The notes beneath the pieces are model-generated. The model saw only the letters and a program-made list of their open reading frames with translations. It did not search any database and was not told the origin of the DNA. From an uncultured Actinomycetes bacterium (GTDB lineage Bacteria; Actinomycetota; Actinomycetes; Nanopelagicales; Nanopelagicaceae), in contig CAIXHZ010000042.1 in the NCBI GenBank assembly GCA_903919375.1, forward strand, positions 1 to 37,872: a stretch of 37,872 nt of DNA, given 5' to 3'. This document shows, in pieces, positions 28,624 through 37,273 of this stretch. A program made the translations under genes and the position numbers. Numbering within the stretch: the first letter of the stretch is position 1; each line of letters starts with the position of its first letter.

Positions 28624-30305
28624 TGAATCATCCCCACCCAGAATTACCATATCCACCAAAGCTTCAACCTAAAACTCTTCGCATCGTAGCCCTAGGCGGC
28701 CTCGGTGAAATCGGTCGCAATATGACCGTCTTTGAGTATGAAGGCCAGCTTCTGATTGTCGATTGCGGCGTTCTCTTTCCGGAAGAGTCCCAACCAGGAA
28801 TCGATCTCATCCTTCCCGACTTCTCATATATCCGTGAGCGACTTGGCGATATCGTCGCAGTTGTTCTCACCCATGGTCACGAAGACCATATTGGCGCTGT
28901 TCCTTACCTCTTACGTGAACGCAGTGATATCCCTGTCGTGGGAGCCAAGCTGACCCTTGCCTTTACTGAAGCAAAACTCAAGGAGCGTCGCATTACTGCG
29001 CCACTTGTAGAAGTACGTGAAGGAATGGTGCAGAAATTCGGACCATTCGAACTCGAATTCGTTGCGGTAAATCACTCCATTCCCGATGCGCTCGCAGTGG
29101 CGATTAAGACACCTGCTGGCGTTGTTCTCGCTACCGGCGACTTTAAGATGGATCAGCTTCCACTCGATGGTCGGATTACCGATCTTGCTACCTTTGCTCG
29201 ACTTGGCGCTGAAGGAATCGATCTCTTTATGGTCGACTCCACCAATGCCGATGTTCCAGGATTTACTACGCCAGAGCGAGATATTGCCCCCACTCTTGAT
29301 CGTGTGATTCGTTCGACCGATCGCCGCGTAATCGTGGCATCGTTTGCATCGCATGTGCACCGCATTCAGCAAATCATTGATGTCGCCGTGGCGCATGATC
29401 GCAAAGTTGCATATGTCGGTCGCAGCATGGTTCGCAATATGAAATTGGCACAGGACATGGGCTATCTCACTGTTCCTGAAGGCGTCGTCGTTGATGCTAA
29501 GAAGATTGAAGATTACGGCGATCGGATCGTGATGATCTGTACCGGTTCACAGGGTGAGCCGCTAGCGGCGCTCTCCCGAATGGCAAATGGCGAACACCCC
29601 ATCGTCGTTGGCAAGGGCGATACCGTCATTCTTGCCTCATCTCTGATTCCAGGCAATGAGAATCCAGTCTTTAGAGTCATTAACGAACTCACCCGCTTTG
29701 GTGCAACAGTTGTACACAAGGGCAATGCCATGGTTCACGTTTCTGGCCACGCCGCAGCTGGCGAACTTCTCTATTGCTACAACATAGTTAAGCCAAAGAA
29801 TGTTATGCCTATCCACGGTGAATGGCGCCACCTTCGCGCAAATGCTGAGCTCGCCATTAAGACCGGTGTTCCTCGCAACAATGTTCTGGTCGTAGAAAAT
29901 GGCATCGCCATTGATATGGCCGATGGCTATGCCGATGTGGCTGGCGCAGTTCCAGTTGGATATGTCTATGTCGATGGCCAATCCATTGGTGAGATCACTG
30001 AATCATCCCTGAAAGATCGGCGCATCCTGGGCGAAGAAGGCTTCATCTCCGTGGTGGTTGTTATTGAATCGCAAACTGGAAAAATTGTGGCAGGTCCAGA
30101 TATTCACGCGCGTGGATTCACAGAAGATAACGCCCTCTTTGATGAAGTAAAGAGCAAGATTGAAAAAGCGCTGGCTCAATCATTTGCCAACGGCAATAAC
30201 GCAACTCATCAATTGCAGCAAGTGGTTCGACGCACCGTTGGTTCTTGGGTGGGCGATGAACATCGCCGCAAGCCAATGATCGTCCCCGTTGTCATCGAGG
30301 TATAA
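28623..30305 (+). CDS. rnj: Ribonuclease J
   Basis: Metallo-beta-lactamase-fold ribonuclease with 5'-3' exonuclease and endonuclease activity, in mRNA decay and rRNA processing. The 560-residue protein has the HGHEDHIGA zinc motif (residues 84-92), the beta-CASP domain (about 210-350) with further conserved metal-site residues (NHSIPDA, GDFKMD), and the C-terminal domain. The start overlaps the dapA stop codon. A strong terminator follows at 30340. Confidence 0.96.
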   Translation: MNHPHPELPYPPKLQPKTLRIVALGGLGEIGRNMTVFEYEGQLLIVDCGVLFPEESQPGIDLILPDFSYIRERLGDIVAVVLTHGHEDHIGAVPYLLRERSDIPVVGAKLTLAFTEAKLKERRITAPLVEVREGMVQKFGPFELEFVAVNHSIPDALAVAIKTPAGVVLATGDFKMDQLPLDGRITDLATFARLGAEGIDLFMVDSTNADVPGFTTPERDIAPTLDRVIRSTDRRVIVASFASHVHRIQQIIDVAVAHDRKVAYVGRSMVRNMKLAQDMGYLTVPEGVVVDAKKIEDYGDRIVMICTGSQGEPLAALSRMANGEHPIVVGKGDTVILASSLIPGNENPVFRVINELTRFGATVVHKGNAMVHVSGHAAAGELLYCYNIVKPKNVMPIHGEWRHLRANAELAIKTGVPRNNVLVVENGIAIDMADGYADVAGAVPVGYVYVDGQSIGEITESSLKDRRILGEEGFISVVVVIESQTGKIVAGPDIHARGFTEDNALFDEVKSKIEKALAQSFANGNNATHQLQQVVRRTVGSWVGDEHRRKPMIVPVVIEV

Positions 30306-30339
30306 GGGTTACCGCAACAGTAGTTATCTAGTTTCAACG

Positions 30340-30373
30340 GCGCGCCTGCCACAAGCGGGCGCGCTTCCTCTTT
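30340..30373 (+). terminator. Rho-independent terminator after rnj
   Basis: GCGCGCCTGC (30340-30349), loop CACAA, GCGGGCGCGC (30355-30364) form a 10-bp stem with a single T-G pair, followed by the T-rich tract TTCCTCTTT. It lies 34 bases after the rnj stop codon. It is the clearest intrinsic terminator in the window and closes the thyX-dapA-rnj unit. Confidence 0.8.
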
Positions 30374-30378
30374 ACTGT
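30373..30378 (+). promoter_or_regulatory. Putative ftsK -10 box (leaderless type)
   Basis: TACTGT, immediately after the rnj terminator stem, fits TANNNT and ends eight bases before the ftsK ATG at 30387. There is no Shine-Dalgarno sequence, so a near-leaderless transcript is suggested. Confidence 0.3.
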
Positions 30379-30386
30379 TGGGCATC

Positions 30387-32765
30387 ATGGCCGCACGCAA
30401 AACACGTAAAAAAGCATCCACTTCCCGCGCTAAGAAGAGCTCGCAGTCTCCTGCCGCCACCTTCGCCCGGGTAGTCGTAAAAATTTGGCATACCCTCGCA
30501 AAGGGTTTTGGGGCATCTATCCGTCTAGTCTTTCGCGGATCACACGACCTCGATCCCGCACACCATAAAGATGGTTGGGCCTTTGCAGTTTTGGTTGCTG
30601 GCTTAATCTCAGCCGGCGGCGTCTGGTTCCATCTTCATAATTTTGTCGGTAATGCAATTTACGATTTCATCTATGGTGGTCTCGGGCGAATTGGTTACCT
30701 TGCACCACTGATCTTCGCCACCTTTGCATTTCGTATTTTCCGTGCCCCTGATCATGCTCGTGCCACGGGACGCATCCTTGTTGGAACGGTCTTTCTTCTC
30801 GCAAGTGCTACTGGCCTTGCCCATATCTTTGCTGGCTCAGTGGGGACTGGTGCAACAGCAATTCGCCATGGCGGCGGTCTTCTCGGTTATGGTGTCTCCA
30901 CACCATTGGTAGGCCTGGTCACAAATATTTTGGCAATTCCACTCTTACTCTTGATCTTTGGCTTCGGCTTGCTTGTAGTGACAGCAACACCATTCGCCAA
31001 GGTCATCAATGCCGTGAAGTCGATCTTCGGCAAAGGTTCGGCAGCGATAGCCGCGCGCCGTGAAGCCATCGATGATGAAGAGTTTGAAGTAACGGATACG
31101 CCACCATTTGAAACTCCGTTGGTTGCTGGCTTCCACAACAATGACGTTGAAGATGAAGATGAAGAGATCGACGAAGAAGAGTTCGATGAAGAATTTACAG
31201 TCGAGCTTCCTCGCCCCATCGAAGATGCCACCCCTCAAGTTGTAAAGGCATCACCGCCGGCGCCTACCGGTCCCGCAAAGCAGATGCTCTTAACTGCAGA
31301 GACTCCTTATCAATTGCCACCCATGGACCTTCTCAAATTAGGACCGGCCGCTAAGGCAAAGTCCAAGGCGAATGAGACTGTTGTCGCTGCGCTCACGCAA
31401 GTCTTCGAACAATTTAATGTCGATGCTCGCGTTACTGGTTTTATGCGCGGCCCTACAGTTACTCGCTATGAAGTAGAACTCGGTGGGGGAGTAAAGGTTG
31501 AGGCTATTACTGCACTTGCCAAAAATATCTCTTACGCCGTTGCCAGCGGCGATGTTCGCATACTCTCGCCTATTCCTGGAAAATCCGCAGTAGGTATCGA
31601 AATTCCTAACATTGACCGCGAGATGGTGACACTGGGAGATGTGCTGAGATCTGGCGTTGCGACCGGCGATCCGCACCCCATGGTTATTGCCCTTGGCAAA
31701 GATGTTGAAGGCGCCTTTATCTGCGCCAACCTCGCCAAGATGCCGCACTTACTTGTTGCGGGCGCTACTGGCGCCGGCAAGTCATCGATGATCAATTCAC
31801 TCGTTGTCTCAATTTTGATGCGTGCAACTCCTGATGAAGTTCGCTTAGTGATGATTGACCCTAAGCGAGTGGAACTCACATCGTATGAAGGTATTCCGCA
31901 TCTGATCGCGCCAATCATCACCAACCCGAAGAAGGCGGCCGATGTCCTCGCCTGGGTCGTACGCGAAATGGATATGCGTTACGACGATCTATCCCATTTT
32001 GGGTTCCGACATATTGATGATTTCAATAAGGCAGTTCGCGCTGGAAAGATCACTCCTCCTGCTGGCAGCGAGCGAGTCCTTGAACCTTATCCATACCTCC
32101 TAGTAATCATCGATGAGCTTGCAGACCTCATGATGGTTGCAGCACGTGAAGTAGAAGAGAGCATTGTTCGTATTACTCAATTGGCTCGTGCCGCCGGTAT
32201 TCACTTAGTCATTGCAACACAACGTCCGAGTGTGGATATTGTTACGGGACTTATCAAAGCGAACGTTCCATCTCGCCTTTCATTTGCCACCTCTAGCCTG
32301 GCCGATTCACGAGTTATTTTAGATACTCCAGGTGCGGAAAAATTGGTAGGCCAAGGCGATGGTCTCTTCCTGCCGATGGGTGCAAGCAAGCCGATCCGTA
32401 TTCAAGGTGCCTATGTGTCAGAACGCGAAACTGAAGCGATTGTGAATTTTGCGAAGGCGCAATTGCAGCCGGTCTATCGCTTGGATCTCAATGCACCAGT
32501 CAAAGCCAATGTCATCGAAGATGATATCGGCGATGATATGGATCTTTTGTTGCAAGCAGTGCAACTTGTCGTCTCCACACAATTTGGTTCAACATCAATG
32601 TTGCAACGAAAGCTTCGCGTTGGTTTTGCGAAAGCGGGTCGCTTGATGGACCTCATGGAGAGTCGCGGAATTGTCGGACCATCTGAAGGATCGAAGGCTC
32701 GCACTGTTTTGATTAATGCCGAGCAGATGCCTGATGTACTTGAAGAACTTCAGGGCAATCTCTAG
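30387..32765 (+). CDS. ftsK: DNA translocase FtsK (SpoIIIE family)
   Basis: Membrane-anchored DNA pump that clears chromosomes from the septum. The 792-residue protein has a basic N-terminus and four hydrophobic segments (about 55-205). An acidic linker follows (about 230-275, many Glu/Asp), then the RecA-like motor with Walker A AGATGAGKSSM (about 456-466) and Walker B LLVIIDELADLM (about 569-580), and the DNA-reading gamma domain (about 710-785, LLQAVQLVVSTQFGS). A TTG at 30378 is three codons upstream, but ATG 30387 is preferred. A 182-base gap separates it from the rodZ-like gene. Confidence 0.95.
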   Translation: MAARKTRKKASTSRAKKSSQSPAATFARVVVKIWHTLAKGFGASIRLVFRGSHDLDPAHHKDGWAFAVLVAGLISAGGVWFHLHNFVGNAIYDFIYGGLGRIGYLAPLIFATFAFRIFRAPDHARATGRILVGTVFLLASATGLAHIFAGSVGTGATAIRHGGGLLGYGVSTPLVGLVTNILAIPLLLLIFGFGLLVVTATPFAKVINAVKSIFGKGSAAIAARREAIDDEEFEVTDTPPFETPLVAGFHNNDVEDEDEEIDEEEFDEEFTVELPRPIEDATPQVVKASPPAPTGPAKQMLLTAETPYQLPPMDLLKLGPAAKAKSKANETVVAALTQVFEQFNVDARVTGFMRGPTVTRYEVELGGGVKVEAITALAKNISYAVASGDVRILSPIPGKSAVGIEIPNIDREMVTLGDVLRSGVATGDPHPMVIALGKDVEGAFICANLAKMPHLLVAGATGAGKSSMINSLVVSILMRATPDEVRLVMIDPKRVELTSYEGIPHLIAPIITNPKKAADVLAWVVREMDMRYDDLSHFGFRHIDDFNKAVRAGKITPPAGSERVLEPYPYLLVIIDELADLMMVAAREVEESIVRITQLARAAGIHLVIATQRPSVDIVTGLIKANVPSRLSFATSSLADSRVILDTPGAEKLVGQGDGLFLPMGASKPIRIQGAYVSERETEAIVNFAKAQLQPVYRLDLNAPVKANVIEDDIGDDMDLLLQAVQLVVSTQFGSTSMLQRKLRVGFAKAGRLMDLMESRGIVGPSEGSKARTVLINAEQMPDVLEELQGNL

Positions 32766-32868
32766 TTGAACCGGTTGGTTTGTCGTCCACATAGGTGACA
32801 TTCAGGGTGAATTCCCAGTGAACCCCAAAAACTGAGCGTGAGTCACAGTCGTGTAATTCATCATCAAT

Positions 32869-32898
32869 TTGTGGCTCGCCCGAGTTCGGATTTACCCT
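32869..32898 (+). promoter_or_regulatory. Putative promoter of the rodZ-like gene
   Basis: TTGTGG (32869-32874), 18-base spacer, TACCCT (32893-32898). The region TACCCTTTA is shared with the putative rpsO promoter. The transcription start would be near 32905, giving a leader of about 43 bases including AAGGA at 32933-32937. Confidence 0.45.
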
Positions 32899-32947
32899 TT
32901 ACCCCTGCTCGCAATCCCCATGCGAAAAAGAAAAGGACTACCTCACC

Positions 32948-33697
32948 ATGTCTGAGATTGCTATGACAGTTGGAGAAGCACTTCGCGCTGCGCGCGAGGG
33001 AGCGGGATATTCCGTGGCTGAAATTTCTGAGATCACTCGCATTCGTAAAGATGTCATCACGGATCTCGAATCAAATATTTTTACTACATCTGGCGGAATG
33101 GCATATGCACGCGGACATATCCGTAGCATTGCCAAGACCATCAAAGCTGATGGTGATTACTTAGTACAACTACTCGAAGAGACAACGGGCGAAGTTGATC
33201 GTCCCATGATCGACCTTCTCACCGAAAATAATGCAACTCCCGTTCGTCGCGAACTTCCTAAAGTTTCTTATAAAACTATGGCAAGTGCAGCAGCTGGAGT
33301 GATCGCGCTTCTCATTCTTGTACCCTCTGTCTCTGGACTTTTCACATCTTCCACTCACGTGGCAAAGAAGAGCGTTCACGCTTCGGTGTCGCAATCAACA
33401 TCTTCAGATGCCGTTGCAACTGTCGCTACCAAAACTTCTGATGTAAGCATTACCATCACTGGCACTGCTGGCAAGAGTTGGGTGGGAATCACTGATGCTT
33501 CGGGAGCACAGGTCTTTAGTGGCCAGATCGCACAAGGCGTAAGCCAGAGCTTCTCTGACGCACAACAACTCTATGTCGTCATCGGTAATGCTGGCGCAGT
33601 TGATGTCGTTGCCAATGGCAAAGACCTCGGCACACCAGGGGCAATTGGTGAAGTTGCACATCTTGCATTCGGCCCCGGCTCTTCATCTCAGGGCTAA
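32948..33697 (+). CDS. RodZ-like helix-turn-helix membrane protein (DUF4115)
   Basis: Protein of 249 residues with an N-terminal Cro/C1-type helix-turn-helix (about 8-65, including [25 protein letters not shown] split over the helices), one membrane segment (about 111-131), a Ser/Thr-rich stretch and a C-terminal extracytoplasmic DUF4115 domain. This is the RodZ layout, a cell-shape and cell-wall-associated protein in rods. Its position between ftsK and rimO is conserved in actinobacteria. The start ATG has AAGGA 10 bases upstream. Direct DNA binding has not been shown for RodZ in general. Confidence 0.85.
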   Translation: MSEIAMTVGEALRAAREGAGYSVAEISEITRIRKDVITDLESNIFTTSGGMAYARGHIRSIAKTIKADGDYLVQLLEETTGEVDRPMIDLLTENNATPVRRELPKVSYKTMASAAAGVIALLILVPSVSGLFTSSTHVAKKSVHASVSQSTSSDAVATVATKTSDVSITITGTAGKSWVGITDASGAQVFSGQIAQGVSQSFSDAQQLYVVIGNAGAVDVVANGKDLGTPGAIGEVAHLAFGPGSSSQG

Positions 33698-33728
33698 CCG
33701 CTTCACCACAACTTCCCGCTGAGCAAGG

Positions 33729-33734
33729 TAGCAT
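33729..33734 (+). promoter_or_regulatory. Putative rimO -10 box (leaderless type)
   Basis: TAGCAT ends seven bases before the rimO GTG at 33742. No Shine-Dalgarno sequence is seen at normal spacing. A near-leaderless rimO transcript is possible, but no -35 element is clear. Confidence 0.3.
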
Positions 33735-33741
33735 TGCGCAG

Positions 33742-35169
33742 GTGAGTTCAGACCTGCAGGTAAAAGCCCCCAAGACCGTTGCACTTGTAACGTTGGGGTG
33801 CGCCCGCAATGAAGTCGACTCCGAAGAACTCGCTGGCAGACTCGCCGCCGATGGCTGGACCTTGGTCGATGATGCAGCGCTGGCAGAGGTTGCCGTTATT
33901 AATACCTGCGGCTTTATTGAAAGTGCGAAGAAGGATTCGGTAGATGCCCTTCTTGAGGCCCACTCCCTCAAAGGCAATGGCATTACTCAAGCGGTAGTAG
34001 CTGTCGGCTGTATGGCTGAGCGCTACGGCAAGGAGTTAGCAGAAGCGCTCCCTGAAGCCGATGCCATTCTCGGTTTCGATGATTACACCGATATTTCCAA
34101 TCGTTTGCGCACAATCATTAATGGCGGCTCGGTGGAAGCGCACACTCCAAAAGATCGTCGAACTCTGCTCCCAATCTCCCCTGCCGCTCGCGCTGAAAAT
34201 CGCGATGCTGCGGTACTCAATCGCCCCGAACCCACCAACCAATTTGGCCAAGGCGTTCGCGTCATGCGCAAGCGTCTGGAGAGCGCGCCGGTGGCGCCAC
34301 TCAAAATCGCCTCTGGCTGCGATCGTCGTTGTTCCTTCTGCGCCATCCCGATGTTCCGCGGCTCTTTCGTCTCCCGTCGGCCAGTGGAAATTATTGAAGA
34401 GGCCAAGTGGCTGGCCGATCAAGGCGTCTCTGAAATTTTCTTGGTGAGTGAGAACACCACTTCATATGGAAAAGATTTTGGCGATCTTAAGGTGCTCGAG
34501 ACGATGCTTCCCGATCTCTCGGCCATTAGCGGCATTGAGCGAATCCGGCTTTCCTATCTCCAGCCAGCTGAGATGCGCCCCTCGCTTCTCCAAGCGATGG
34601 TGAGTGTTCCAAAAGTCGTGCCGTACTTCGATCTCTCTTTCCAGCATGCCAGCGGAAGCGTTCTTCGTCGTATGCGCCGCTTTGGTGACTCCGAGAAGTT
34701 CCTTCACTTGATCGAACAGATTCGCGCGCTAGCACCCGAGGCCGGAATCCGTTCTAACGTGATCGTTGGTTTCCCAGGGGAGACGCAAGCGGAGTATCAA
34801 GAATTAGTTCACTTCATCTCCGAGGCGCGCATGGATGCCGTAGGCGTCTTTGGTTACTCCGATGAAGATAAGACCGAAGCGCTGACCTTGCCGGATAAGG
34901 TAGAGGCAGATGTAATTCGCCACCGTGTTGAAGAGCTTTCGACTATGGTCGATGAACTCCTAATGCAACGCGCGGAGGAGCGCATTGGCGAGAAAGTTCG
35001 CGTACTTATCGAAGATGCCGAATTGCAAGAAGGTCGCGCCGAACACCAAGGCCCAGAGGTCGATGGCTCTACCTTTATCCAAGGTCGCGGCCAATACAAG
35101 GTAGGCGAATATGTCGATGCGATTGTCATCGATGTAGCCGGCGCAGATTTGGTAGCCCAGCCGTTATGA
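33742..35169 (+). CDS. rimO: Ribosomal protein S12 methylthiotransferase RimO
   Basis: Radical-SAM methylthiotransferase that modifies Asp89 of S12. The 475-residue protein has the N-terminal MTTase domain with cluster ligands C20, C56 and C90, the radical SAM motif CxxxCxxC at C192, C196 and C199 (GCDRRCSFC), and a C-terminal TRAM domain (about 405-470). The sequence order [14 protein letters not shown] favours RimO over MiaB. The start is GTG at 33742. It overlaps pgsA by ATGA. Confidence 0.94.
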   Translation: MSSDLQVKAPKTVALVTLGCARNEVDSEELAGRLAADGWTLVDDAALAEVAVINTCGFIESAKKDSVDALLEAHSLKGNGITQAVVAVGCMAERYGKELAEALPEADAILGFDDYTDISNRLRTIINGGSVEAHTPKDRRTLLPISPAARAENRDAAVLNRPEPTNQFGQGVRVMRKRLESAPVAPLKIASGCDRRCSFCAIPMFRGSFVSRRPVEIIEEAKWLADQGVSEIFLVSENTTSYGKDFGDLKVLETMLPDLSAISGIERIRLSYLQPAEMRPSLLQAMVSVPKVVPYFDLSFQHASGSVLRRMRRFGDSEKFLHLIEQIRALAPEAGIRSNVIVGFPGETQAEYQELVHFISEARMDAVGVFGYSDEDKTEALTLPDKVEADVIRHRVEELSTMVDELLMQRAEERIGEKVRVLIEDAELQEGRAEHQGPEVDGSTFIQGRGQYKVGEYVDAIVIDVAGADLVAQPL

Positions 35170-35729
35170 GTTCGCCTGAGTCAGCCACTACACAAAGTGG
35201 CAACTTCAATCTTCCTAACTTTTTAACTGTTCTTCGCGTGGTGGCACTTCCATTTTGCGCCTATGCCCTTTTTAAAGATCACGGCAATAACCATCATTGG
35301 CAATACCTTGCCTGGACCGGATTTTTCCTCGTTGGCCTCACTGATTTCTTTGACGGTCGCATCGCTCGTTCTCGTAAGACGATCACTAGCTTTGGAACAT
35401 TTCTTGATCCGGTAGCTGATAAGGCCGCGATTGGTACTGCACTGATTGGGCTATCCATTCTCGGAAAACTCTGGTGGTGGGTGACTGCCGTAATTTTGAT
35501 TCGAGAGATTGCTGTCACGGTTCTTCGTTTGGCGGTCATCAGTGATGGTGTTATTCCAGCCAGCAAGGGCGGAAAGCTCAAGACCCTGCTCCAAAGCTTT
35601 GGCGTTGGCTTCTTTATCTTGCCACTTCCGCATTGGGCGCTTGTGCCCCGAGATCTCTTTATGGCCGCGGCCGTCATTCTCACCATGACCACTGGCTTTG
35701 ATTACTTCGCCAAGGTGCTGCGCCGCTAA
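35166..35729 (+). CDS. pgsA: CDP-diacylglycerol--glycerol-3-phosphate 3-phosphatidyltransferase
   Basis: Integral membrane enzyme making phosphatidylglycerophosphate. The 187-residue protein has the CDP-alcohol phosphatidyltransferase signature as [19 protein letters not shown] followed by PVADK (about 62-85), and four or five membrane segments. The N-terminal [16 protein letters not shown] is the usual start of the first helix. It consumes the CDP-diacylglycerol made by CdsA (2774). The stop codon overlaps the cinA ATG by one base (TAATG). Confidence 0.93.
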   Translation: MSSPESATTQSGNFNLPNFLTVLRVVALPFCAYALFKDHGNNHHWQYLAWTGFFLVGLTDFFDGRIARSRKTITSFGTFLDPVADKAAIGTALIGLSILGKLWWWVTAVILIREIAVTVLRLAVISDGVIPASKGGKLKTLLQSFGVGFFILPLPHWALVPRDLFMAAAVILTMTTGFDYFAKVLRR

Positions 35730-36208
35730 TGGCTAAGACATTAACTTCGGCCGAAGAGATCGTTAAGGCACTCAAAAAGAAGAAGCGCACCATGGTGACT
35801 GCTGAATCCATTACCGGTGGTGGACTGGGTGCTGCGATCACTGATGTGCCGGGCGCTTCTGAAGTCTTTCTCGGCGGGCTTATTACCTATAGCGATAAGG
35901 CCAAGCAATCGATCTTGCAGGTTGCAACGCGCCTACTGACTAAGCACACTGCGGTTTCCGAAGAGGTGGCCTCGGCGATGGCCGAGAGCGCTCGCCTGCA
36001 ATTTAAGGCCGACTACGCCATTGCCACCACTGGTGTGGCTGGTCCCGGCAAGGCCTATGGCCAGAAAGCTGGCACAGTATGGGTGGCGATTGCCAGCAAG
36101 AAAGAGGTCCACACTATTGCGCTGGCGCTTTCGGGGGATCGCTCAGATGTGCGCCACGCGGCTATAGAGAGCGCATTAGCCGCCTTTGCGCGTATTCTTG
36201 CCCTGTGA
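35729..36208 (+). CDS. cinA: CinA C-terminal domain protein (nicotinamide-nucleotide amidase)
   Basis: The 159-residue protein is only the CinA C-terminal (PncC-type) domain, which deamidates NMN. It lacks the N-terminal MoCF-like domain of full CinA. The [21 protein letters not shown] segment (about 23-43) and the TTGVAGPG motif (about 99-106) are diagnostic. The order pgsA-cinA-clgR is conserved in actinobacteria. It overlaps pgsA (TAATG) and clgR (GTGA), so all are probably translated from one mRNA. Confidence 0.92.
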   Translation: MAKTLTSAEEIVKALKKKKRTMVTAESITGGGLGAAITDVPGASEVFLGGLITYSDKAKQSILQVATRLLTKHTAVSEEVASAMAESARLQFKADYAIATTGVAGPGKAYGQKAGTVWVAIASKKEVHTIALALSGDRSDVRHAAIESALAAFARILAL

Positions 36209-36474
36209 CTCTTCTCCGTACCCATATCGGTAGCACCCTGCGCAGCGCCCGCGTTGCTCAAGGCCGCACCCTGCGCGATGTCGCCAAAGGTGCCCGCGTC
36301 TCCTTGGGTTATCTCTCTGAGGTAGAGCGTGGCCAGAAAGAAGCATCGTCTGAACTTCTTAACTCCATCTGCCAGGCGCTCGATCTTTCCCTGAGCACTG
36401 TCATGATTGATGTCGCCCATCTTGTTAAGTCTTCTGAAGCACCAGTATTAACTGTGGTCGACGACGCGGCCTAA
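36205..36474 (+). CDS. clgR: ClgR-type helix-turn-helix transcriptional regulator
   Basis: Small DNA-binding protein of 89 residues with a Cro/C1 helix-turn-helix (about 8-62). The segment [20 protein letters not shown] is characteristic of ClgR, the activator of Clp protease and other proteolysis genes in actinobacteria. The frame is open upstream to 36079 inside cinA, but the GTG at 36205 overlaps the cinA stop codon and starts the family N-terminus. Whether it controls clp genes here cannot be judged, because none is in the window. The TetR gene follows. Confidence 0.9.
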   Translation: MTLLRTHIGSTLRSARVAQGRTLRDVAKGARVSLGYLSEVERGQKEASSELLNSICQALDLSLSTVMIDVAHLVKSSEAPVLTVVDDAA

Positions 36475-36484
36475 GGCAGCGCCA

Positions 36485-37015
36485 GTGACCGAAAAATACG
36501 CCCCACAAATGGCAACTCAACAACGCTCCCGCGCCGCAATTCTGGCTGGCGCCAAGGCAGTCATTGCCGAATCGGGCAATTACGAATCTCATATGATTGA
36601 CATCGCGGCAAGAGCTCAAGTCTCACGAGCTACGGTCTATAACCACTTTGCTGATAAAGAAGAGATGATGCTGACTCTTCTGGAGTCAGAGATTGACCGA
36701 TTGGCTGAACTTGCTCGAAGCGCCGCAGACCCGGCCGAAGCCCTTCGCCTGCTCTCAATTGATATCTCCGAGGATCCAGCACTGCGCAAGATGGTGACTA
36801 GCGATCCACTGGATATCGCTCGCTTTGTTACGGTGACCGACCATCCGTTATGGTCTAAGGCGCTCGCGCATCTGTCAGATATCTTCGGCGCCCAAAATTC
36901 AGCTCTGATTATTCGTTGGTTGATCGGCCAGATCGGCGCGCCATTGACTGCCGCCGAATCTGCCAGCCAAGCCCTCCAATTAGCCTCGGCGCTCGCCCGC
37001 TCAAGCTTGGATTAA
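36485..37015 (+). CDS. TetR family transcriptional regulator
   Basis: The 176-residue protein has a typical N-terminal TetR helix-turn-helix (about 16-62, with MIDIAARAQVSRATVYNHF) and a helical ligand-binding domain whose sequence does not show a recognisable subgroup. The start is GTG at 36485 with AAGG 8 bases upstream. Its place between clgR and DUF3046 is shared with some small actinobacterial genomes as far as I recall, but I cannot confirm it. No operator or obvious target gene is visible beside it. Confidence 0.85.
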   Translation: MTEKYAPQMATQQRSRAAILAGAKAVIAESGNYESHMIDIAARAQVSRATVYNHFADKEEMMLTLLESEIDRLAELARSAADPAEALRLLSIDISEDPALRKMVTSDPLDIARFVTVTDHPLWSKALAHLSDIFGAQNSALIIRWLIGQIGAPLTAAESASQALQLASALARSSLD

Positions 37016-37018
37016 TCC

Positions 37019-37210
37019 ATGAGAATTACGGAACTGCGCTCGCGAATCTTTGATTACTTTCCCGATGCAGATACCTATGCCCGCGATATCGTGCACTCAG
37101 AACTCGGTGGCCGGACTGTCAATGAAGCTCTCAAGGCGGGGGATGAGCCAGGCGATATCTGGAAAGCAGTGGTGAAACATAATCCCGAGATGCCACTTAA
37201 ATTTCGGTAA
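37019..37210 (+). CDS. DUF3046 family protein
   Basis: Small actinobacterial protein of 63 residues of unknown function, with the family features MRITELRSRIFDYFPDADTYA, then DIVHSELGGRTVNEALKAGD and a Lys/Pro-rich end (YKEMPLKFR-like, here HNPEMPLKFR). In most actinobacteria it lies directly upstream of recA. The start ATG is three bases after the TetR stop codon. Here an AT-rich spacer and an unrelated secreted-protein gene follow instead of recA. Confidence 0.9.
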   Translation: MRITELRSRIFDYFPDADTYARDIVHSELGGRTVNEALKAGDEPGDIWKAVVKHNPEMPLKFR

Positions 37211-37261
37211 TAATGAATGGTCATTGAGATTAAATTTGATGCAAGAAAGTCGCATGTAATT

Positions 37262-37267
37262 TATATT
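37262..37267 (+). promoter_or_regulatory. Putative -10 box of the secreted-protein gene
   Basis: TATATT (five of six to TATAAT) ends six bases before the GTG at 37274. A TTGATG hexamer lies at 37236-37241 with a 20-base spacer, longer than ideal. There is no Shine-Dalgarno sequence, so a leaderless mRNA is suggested. Confidence 0.4.
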
Positions 37268-37273
37268 TTGTGA

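Noticed and set aside
32766-32868. Possible terminator or small RNA in the ftsK to rodZ-like spacer
   Set aside because: Only short self-complementary pieces are present (such as AACCGGTT) and no stem with a T-tract was found; nothing beyond the promoter can be supported.
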